Shown: positions 17,847 to 21,831 of the stretch, piece after piece | Layout of the letters: every line of letters begins with the position of its first letter | How positions within the stretch are numbered: the first letter of the stretch is position 1 | Origin: Rhodospirillales bacterium | Lineage (GTDB): Bacteria; Pseudomonadota; Alphaproteobacteria; Acetobacterales; Acetobacteraceae | DNA: 21,831 nucleotides | Assembly: GCA_015654825.1 (NCBI GenBank) | Contig: JAATGE010000008.1 | Coordinates: 1 to 21,831, forward strand | Reading direction: 5' to 3' | Position numbers and translations under genes: made by a program | The notes under the pieces: model-generated | What the model saw: the letters and a program-made list of their open reading frames with translations, nothing else | Database searches by the model: none | What the model was told of the DNA's origin: nothing

Positions 17847-19301
17847 ATGACCCTGAACCTCACCATTCCCAAGACCATGCACACCGATTTCACCCCCCGC
17901 ATCACCGTCTTCGGCGTCGGTGGCGGCGGCACCAACGCCGTCGACAACATGATCCGGCTCAATTTGCAGGGCGTGGATTTCGTCGTGGCGAACACGGATG
18001 CGCAACAGCTCACCCATAGCCGCGCCGATCGCCGCATTCAGCTTGGGCCGCATCTCACCCAGGGCCTCGGCGCCGGCGCCAAGCCCGAAATCGGCCGCGC
18101 CGCCGCGGAAGAAGCCGCCGAGGAACTGACCCGTCATCTCGATGGTGTGCACATGGTGTTCATCACCGCCGGCATGGGCGGCGGCACCGGCACCGGCGCC
18201 GCGCCCGTGCTCGCGAAAATGGCCCGCGAACGCGGCATCCTCACCGTCGGCGTGGTCACCAAGCCGTTCAATTTCGAAGGCATCCGCCGTTCGCGCGCCG
18301 CCGAATGCGGCATCGCCGAACTGCAGCAGTTCGTCGACACGTTGATTGTCATTCCAAACCAGAATCTCTTCCGGATCGCCAACGAAAAAACCGGCTGGAA
18401 GGAAGCCTTCAAGCTCGCCGACGAAGTGCTCTACATGGGCGTGCGCGGCGTCACCGACCTGATGGTCTCGCCCGGACTGGTCAACCTCGATTTCGCCGAT
18501 ATCCGCACGGTCATGGCGGAAATGGGCAAGGCGATGATGGGCACCGGCGAGGCGGAAGGCGAAAATCGCGCCATCCGCGCGGCCGAAGCCGCCATCAATA
18601 ATCCGTTGCTGGAAGAGACCAACATGGCCGGCGCGCGCGGCCTGCTGATCAACATCACCGGCGGTGAGGACATGACGCTGTTCGAGGTCGATCAGGCCGC
18701 CAACCGCATTCGCGAGGAAGTCGCCGAAGACGCCAACATCATCTTCGGCAGCGCGGTCGATGACGGGCTCGCCGGGCGCATCCGCGTCAGCGTGGTGGCC
18801 ACCGGCATCGATACGCAAGTGGCACAGGCGCCGGAGCAGAACAATCCCCGCCCGCGCCTGGTCGCGGTCGCTGGTGGCGCACCCCTGCTGCCGCCGGTTC
18901 CGGCGCAATCGGCACCTGCCGTTGCCTATCCGGTACCCACCTCGAACGTTGTCGCTTTGGAAAACACGCTGGTCGGTCCGTTCGTGGCCGCTCCACAGCA
19001 AGCGGCCACGATGCAGGCGGAGCCCACGGCGGCACCCAATCCGTCCGCGCCCCCGCGCAGTGGGCTGTTTACCGCCCCACCGGCCCCGGCGGCGACCTCC
19101 GCCCCCGGCATGCACCGCCCCAGCATTTTCCGCACCGTCACCAGCGCGCTGCGCCGCACCCAGCCCGGCCAGGACCCGGTGCGCGCCGAGCCGCAGATCG
19201 GCCAGGAGCCCCAACCCACGGCGCTGGTTCGCCCGGCCATGGCAGAGCCGGAAGCCGGCGGGCTGGATATTCCGGCATTTCTGCGTCGGCAGAGCAGCTA
19301 G
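17847..19301 (+). CDS. ftsZ: Cell division GTPase FtsZ
   Basis: FtsZ is the tubulin-like GTPase that forms the cytoplasmic division ring. The 484-residue product has [14 protein letters not shown] (23-36), the tubulin signature GGGTGTG at 111-117, and the T7 synergy loop NLDFADIR at 213-220 with the GTP-activating Asp. A Pro/Ala-rich disordered linker of roughly 140 residues follows the GTPase core, longer than the E. coli linker, as is common in Alphaproteobacteria. The last residues [11 protein letters not shown] form the conserved C-terminal peptide that binds FtsA and other partners. An AGGAA Shine-Dalgarno lies 8 bases before ATG 17847. This is the only gene of the division set here with a separate, clean ribosome binding site, consistent with its high expression. 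Confidence 0.98.
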   Translation: MTLNLTIPKTMHTDFTPRITVFGVGGGGTNAVDNMIRLNLQGVDFVVANTDAQQLTHSRADRRIQLGPHLTQGLGAGAKPEIGRAAAEEAAEELTRHLDGVHMVFITAGMGGGTGTGAAPVLAKMARERGILTVGVVTKPFNFEGIRRSRAAECGIAELQQFVDTLIVIPNQNLFRIANEKTGWKEAFKLADEVLYMGVRGVTDLMVSPGLVNLDFADIRTVMAEMGKAMMGTGEAEGENRAIRAAEAAINNPLLEETNMAGARGLLINITGGEDMTLFEVDQAANRIREEVAEDANIIFGSAVDDGLAGRIRVSVVATGIDTQVAQAPEQNNPRPRLVAVAGGAPLLPPVPAQSAPAVAYPVPTSNVVALENTLVGPFVAAPQQAATMQAEPTAAPNPSAPPRSGLFTAPPAPAATSAPGMHRPSIFRTVTSALRRTQPGQDPVRAEPQIGQEPQPTALVRPAMAEPEAGGLDIPAFLRRQSS

Positions 19302-19329
19302 GGCCCACGCGCACGGGCTACGGCGAGAC

Positions 19330-19354
19330 AAGGCCAGGGCGCCGCCCTGGCCTT
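19330..19354. repeat. 11-bp-stem hairpin downstream of ftsZ, repeat-family member
   Basis: AAGGCCAGGGC at 19330-19340 pairs perfectly with GCCCTGGCCTT at 19344-19354 around a GCC loop, 29 bases after the ftsZ stop. It shares AGGCCAGGGC...GCCCTGG with the repeats near 2675, 2816 and 21692, so it looks like a short member of that family. No T-run follows, so intrinsic termination is possible but not typical. It may instead mark or protect the ftsZ mRNA end. Confidence 0.65.
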
Positions 19355-19361
19355 CCAAACC

Positions 19362-19370
19362 TGTGCATAA
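19362..19370 (-). promoter_or_regulatory. Perfect DnaA box between ftsZ and lpxC
   Basis: TGTGCATAA on the + strand reads TTATGCACA on the minus strand, matching TTATNCACA at every position. It lies 7 bases past the hairpin and about 190 bases upstream of the lpxC ATG. Together with the box at 232-240 it places a DnaA box at each end of the dcw operon. Function is inferred from position only. Confidence 0.45.
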
Positions 19371-19500
19371 CTACAAAGCACCGCAAAATTTCCCGCAAAA
19401 TCAATCGCTTGCGCCGAAATAATCGGCAATAATGATTGACTCGCCGCGCCGCCCCCACCCCCCTAGGTTCCGCGTTGAATTAATACTTTAGAGCGATTCG
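19371..19500 (+). promoter_or_regulatory. AT-rich region likely to hold the lpxC promoter
   Basis: This stretch is clearly less GC-rich than its surroundings. It contains a 9-bp direct repeat CCGCAAAAT (19381-19389 and 19393-19401), a TTGACT at 19436-19441 that could be a -35, TAATGAT at 19430-19436, and TAATAC at 19481-19486. No pair of hexamers has convincing spacing, so I cannot name the start. Two GANTC sites (GACTC 19438, GATTC 19495) are also present. The hairpin upstream suggests lpxC has its own promoter here. Confidence 0.35.
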
Positions 19501-19555
19501 GCCGCCGGCGGTGCAACCGCTAGCAACAACGGATCCGGGGGCAAAGAACGCGCGC

Positions 19556-20497
19556 ATGGATGGACTGCCCGAATCGCTGAAGCCCGCCGCGGTCGTCAGC
19601 TGTCAGCGCACGCTGAAATCCGCCATTTCCTGCGTCGGAGTCGGCCTGCATACCGGCCAGCGGGTCAACCTCGCCCTGCATCCGGCCGCCCCGGGCACCG
19701 GCATCGTGTTCCGTCGCACCGATCTCGGTGTGGACGTTCCGGCGCGCTATGACCTCGTTGCCGAAACCCATCTGTGCACTGCCATTGCGTTGCCCGATCG
19801 GCCGCACGCCCGCGTCGGCACCGTCGAACATCTGGTCGCGGCGCTCACCGCCAGCGGCGTGGACAACGTTCTCGTCGAACTCGATGGCCCCGAAGTGCCG
19901 GTGCTGGATGGCTCGGCCGCGCCCTTTCTGTTCCTGATCGATTGCGCCGGGCTCGCCGATCAGCCCGCGCCGCGCCAGGTGATCGAAGTGCTGCGTCCGG
20001 TCCGCGTGGAATCCGGCGAGGCGTTCGCCGAGTTGCGTCCGGCCGCGTTCGGCCTTGAATTGTCGCTGTCGATCGACTTCGCCGCCCCGGCCATCGGTCG
20101 CCAGGCGCTGACCATGCAGCTCACCGATGCCAGCTTTCGCGCCGAGCTAGCTGCCGCGCGCACCTTTACCCAGCGCGCCGACATCGAGGCCATGCAGGAA
20201 GCCGGCCTGGCCCGCGGTGGCAGCCTGGAAAACGCCGTCGTGGTCGACGGCGCGCATGTGCTGAACCCGGAGGGCCTGCGCCAGCCGGACGAATTCGTTC
20301 GCCACAAGCTGCTCGATGCGGTCGGCGACCTCGGCCTCGCCGGCGGCGCCGTGCAGGGCCGCTTCGTCGCGCACCGCTCCGGGCACACGCTGAACAACGC
20401 GTTGCTGCGCGCCCTGTTCGCGGACATGACAGCCTGGCGCGTCGCGGCGGCGGAGCCGCTCAGCCGCTTCTATTCGTTCGCCGCCCGCGCTGCCTGA
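19556..20497 (+). CDS. lpxC: UDP-3-O-acyl-GlcNAc deacetylase LpxC
   Basis: LpxC is the zinc-dependent cytoplasmic deacetylase that commits UDP-3-O-acyl-GlcNAc to lipid A synthesis. The 313-residue product (from ATG 19556) begins its domain at QRTLKSAISCVGVGLHTG. It carries TVEHLVAAL, giving Glu91 and zinc ligand His92, FVRHKLLDAVGDLGLAG with zinc ligands His250 and Asp254, and GRFVAHRSGHTLNN with the catalytic His277. Length matches E. coli LpxC (305). An in-frame GTG at 19511 would add 15 unconserved residues, and no strong Shine-Dalgarno favours either. Location after ftsZ is the standard alphaproteobacterial and gammaproteobacterial arrangement. The next gene follows after 28 bases. Confidence 0.96.
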   Translation: MDGLPESLKPAAVVSCQRTLKSAISCVGVGLHTGQRVNLALHPAAPGTGIVFRRTDLGVDVPARYDLVAETHLCTAIALPDRPHARVGTVEHLVAALTASGVDNVLVELDGPEVPVLDGSAAPFLFLIDCAGLADQPAPRQVIEVLRPVRVESGEAFAELRPAAFGLELSLSIDFAAPAIGRQALTMQLTDASFRAELAAARTFTQRADIEAMQEAGLARGGSLENAVVVDGAHVLNPEGLRQPDEFVRHKLLDAVGDLGLAGGAVQGRFVAHRSGHTLNNALLRALFADMTAWRVAAAEPLSRFYSFAARAA

Positions 20498-20525
20498 AGG
20501 CGGCGATCGGCCGCCGCGCGAACCC

Positions 20526-21692
20526 ATGGTCGACCCGCGCAGCGCTCGCGCCCTGCGCAATGCGTTGCTGCTGTTCGGCGTCACCGGCGCCATAGGCTGG
20601 TATCTGTTCACCCTGCTGTTCTGGAATACGCCAGGCCAGGACTGGATGGTTTTCGATACCGCCGCGCACGCCTATTTCCGGCACGATTATTCGCTGCTGC
20701 TGAACGGTCACCGCTTCACCGAAACGCTGAATGCTACCCATACACCGTGGCTGCGCGACAAGCTTGATTTCCACCCCTGGATCTACCCGCCCTACACGCT
20801 GCTGCTGGCAATCCCGTTCGCGCTGCTGCCTTGGTGGTTGAATTACGTTACGTTCCAGCTACTCAGTTTCTTGGGCCTGATGGCGGCGCTGCGCCTGTGG
20901 CAGCAGAAGGGCAGGGCAGCGTGGCTGCTGCCCGCCGGCGTTATCCTGTGTCCCGCCACGGCTTTCACCATCGGCGCCGGCCAGAACAGTTTTTTCAGTG
21001 CGTCCCTGGTCACTGCGGGCATCCACTACATGCACCGCAGGCCCCGCCTCGCCGGATGCCTTCTGGGCCTGCTGGCATTCAAGCCGCAACTCGCGGTTCT
21101 GGTGCCGGTGGCGCTCGCTGCCTCCGGCGCATGGATCGCCTTTGTCGCGGCGGGCACCACCGTCGTCGCCCTGCTGGCCTTCAGCCTTGTAGTGCCCGGC
21201 TTGGAGCTTTGGGCCGGCTGGCTGCACTTTTTCCTCGGCGACCCGGCATTCGGCGTTTGGGAAAATGAGGGCCGCATTCACGGACAAAGTGTCTTCACCT
21301 GCCTGCGCATCGCGGGCGTGCCGGAAAGCCTCGCCAATTTCGGCCAGCTCGCAGCGCTGCTATTCGCCGCCATCTGCGTATGGCGCGCCTACCGCCGGAA
21401 CCTTCCGCCATCGGAACAGTTTTGCGTATTGCTGTGCGGCATGATCCTGGCCGCCGCGCATGTCGGCAATTACGACGCCATCATGCTGGGCATTGCCGCG
21501 ATGCTAGTATTGCAGCAGGGACTTTTGCGGCCGTTCCGCCCCGGCGAAGCGCTGCTGGCCATGCTGGTATGGGCCAGCACGGCGTTCAACCCGCCATTTA
21601 TCTTCAAGATTTCGGTCATAACACCGCTGCTTGTCGCGGGCTTGATGATACGCTTGCTTCGCGAAGCGCCGATTAAGGCTGAGGCAAGGTAA
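20526..21692 (+). CDS. Polytopic membrane protein, GT87/DUF2029-like glycosyltransferase
   Basis: The 388-residue product is mostly hydrophobic, with about nine or ten membrane segments starting at residue 13. It resembles DUF2029/GT87 enzymes, GT-C-fold transferases that use polyprenyl-phosphate sugars on the periplasmic side. Supporting motifs are GQDWMVFDTA (37-46), with acidic residues in the first periplasmic loop where GT-C catalytic Asp sits, HPWIYPPYTLLLAIPFALLP (83-102), GAGQNSFFSASL and AFKPQLAVLVPVAL. The acceptor and sugar cannot be read from the sequence. It starts 28 bases after lpxC and may share its transcript. In many Alphaproteobacteria bamD follows lpxC, so this gene could be an insertion into the usual order. 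A repeat fragment begins at its stop codon. Confidence 0.75.
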   Translation: MVDPRSARALRNALLLFGVTGAIGWYLFTLLFWNTPGQDWMVFDTAAHAYFRHDYSLLLNGHRFTETLNATHTPWLRDKLDFHPWIYPPYTLLLAIPFALLPWWLNYVTFQLLSFLGLMAALRLWQQKGRAAWLLPAGVILCPATAFTIGAGQNSFFSASLVTAGIHYMHRRPRLAGCLLGLLAFKPQLAVLVPVALAASGAWIAFVAAGTTVVALLAFSLVVPGLELWAGWLHFFLGDPAFGVWENEGRIHGQSVFTCLRIAGVPESLANFGQLAALLFAAICVWRAYRRNLPPSEQFCVLLCGMILAAAHVGNYDAIMLGIAAMLVLQQGLLRPFRPGEALLAMLVWASTAFNPPFIFKISVITPLLVAGLMIRLLREAPIKAEAR

Positions 21693-21709
21693 GGCCAGGG
21701 GCTCTGCCC
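21692..21709 (+). repeat. Palindromic repeat, truncated copy
   Basis: AGGCCAGGGGCTCTGCCC is identical over 18 bases to the start of the copy at 2675-2692. It begins at the last base of the glycosyltransferase stop codon. The match ends at 21709, exactly where the insertion-sequence end begins, so the rest of the repeat is probably on the far side of the element, beyond the window. Confidence 0.75.
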
Positions 21710-21831
21710 GGTACAGACCGGGCACATAGGTGACACTTTAGACCGGGCACATGGGTGACAGTGCCTCGTGAGGTCTGGAGGACCCGATGCCCTGGATTCC
21801 GAGCAGCCTCATGGACCAACGGTTTATTTTC
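21710..21831 (+). mobile_element. Left end of an insertion sequence, probably IS481 family (cut by window end)
   Basis: Two copies of a 20-base motif, GACCGGGCACATAGGTGACA (21716-21735) and the same with one A-to-G change (21741-21760), lie 25 bases apart just before a short open frame. Tandem GGGCACATRGGTGACA motifs of this sort resemble what I recall of IS481-type element ends. The left boundary is placed where similarity to the palindromic repeat stops. The right end and any target duplication are outside the window. Confidence 0.65.
21787..21831 (+). CDS. Transposase N-terminus, IS481-like (partial)
   Basis: Only 15 codons are visible: MPWIPSSLMDQRFIF, open to the window end. The pattern MPW...MDQR..F is the usual start of IS481-family transposases (MPWxxxxxMDQRxxF), which carry a helix-turn-helix followed by a DDE catalytic domain. 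A good Shine-Dalgarno, GGAGGA at 21777-21782, precedes the ATG by 4 bases. With no catalytic domain in view, family assignment rests on these residues and the repeated ends. Whether the gene is intact cannot be judged. Confidence 0.62.
   Translation, partial: MPWIPSSLMDQRFIF

Noticed and set aside
19330..19354. Calling the hairpin after ftsZ a standard intrinsic terminator
   Set aside because: The stem is strong, but no U-tract follows (CCAAACC instead), and the sequence matches the dispersed repeat family, so it is reported as a repeat.
16074..19358. A 1094-codon open frame on the minus strand opposite ftsQ, ftsA and ftsZ
   Set aside because: Same composition artefact; the + strand encodes three certain genes across the whole span.
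1..21831. A novel defence, biosynthetic or CRISPR system
   Set aside because: All gene space from 490 to 20497 is accounted for by well-known dcw genes and lpxC. I saw no CRISPR-like array, no tRNA and no unexplained operon in the rest.

Overview
This window is a complete, canonical alphaproteobacterial dcw (division and cell wall) cluster, all on the + strand. It starts inside the 3' part of the RNase P RNA gene (rnpB) and ends in the first codons of what looks like an IS481-family transposase. High GC, the order rnpB-mraZ-...-ftsZ-lpxC, a meso-diaminopimelate-type MurE, and a dispersed GC-rich palindromic repeat of a kind I associate with Acetobacteraceae all point to Rhodospirillales, probably Acetobacteraceae. 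The family-level placement is inference.

Layout. 1-197: 3' end of rnpB. 198-489: non-coding control region with a perfect DnaA box inside an inverted repeat, a -35/-10 candidate, and four CCCA boxes at an exact 10-bp period that match the MraZ operator pattern read on the minus strand. 490-17798: mraZ, rsmH, ftsL, ftsI, murE, murF, mraY, murD, ftsW, murG, murC, murB, ddl, ftsQ, ftsA. Nearly every junction overlaps by 1 to 14 bases (ATGA, TGATG or TAATG type), which suggests one translationally coupled operon. The exception is a 226-bp gap between ftsL and ftsI that holds an imperfect inverted pair of a 50-bp repeat, each copy made of two hairpins. ftsZ follows ftsA after 48 bp. 19302-19555: intergenic region with a hairpin of the same repeat family, a second perfect DnaA box and an AT-rich stretch likely to hold the lpxC promoter. 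19556-20497: lpxC. 20526-21692: a membrane protein resembling GT87/DUF2029 glycosyltransferases. 21692-21831: a truncated copy of the palindromic repeat abutting the left end of an insertion sequence.

How the genes work together. MurB, MurC, MurD, MurE and MurF with Ddl build UDP-MurNAc-pentapeptide in the cytoplasm, except that MurA, which makes the MurB substrate, is not in the window. MraY and MurG load it on the lipid carrier as lipid I and lipid II. FtsW and FtsI polymerise and cross-link it at the septum, organised by FtsQ and FtsL and by the cytoplasmic FtsZ/FtsA ring. MraZ is the likely autorepressor of the operon, and RsmH methylates 16S rRNA. LpxC commits the cell to lipid A synthesis.

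I found no previously undescribed multi-gene system. The points worth a second look are regulatory and structural: the four-box MraZ operator overlapping a promoter, two DnaA boxes placed at the two ends of the operon, the repeat pair splitting ftsL from ftsI, and an insertion sequence that appears to have landed in another copy of that repeat.
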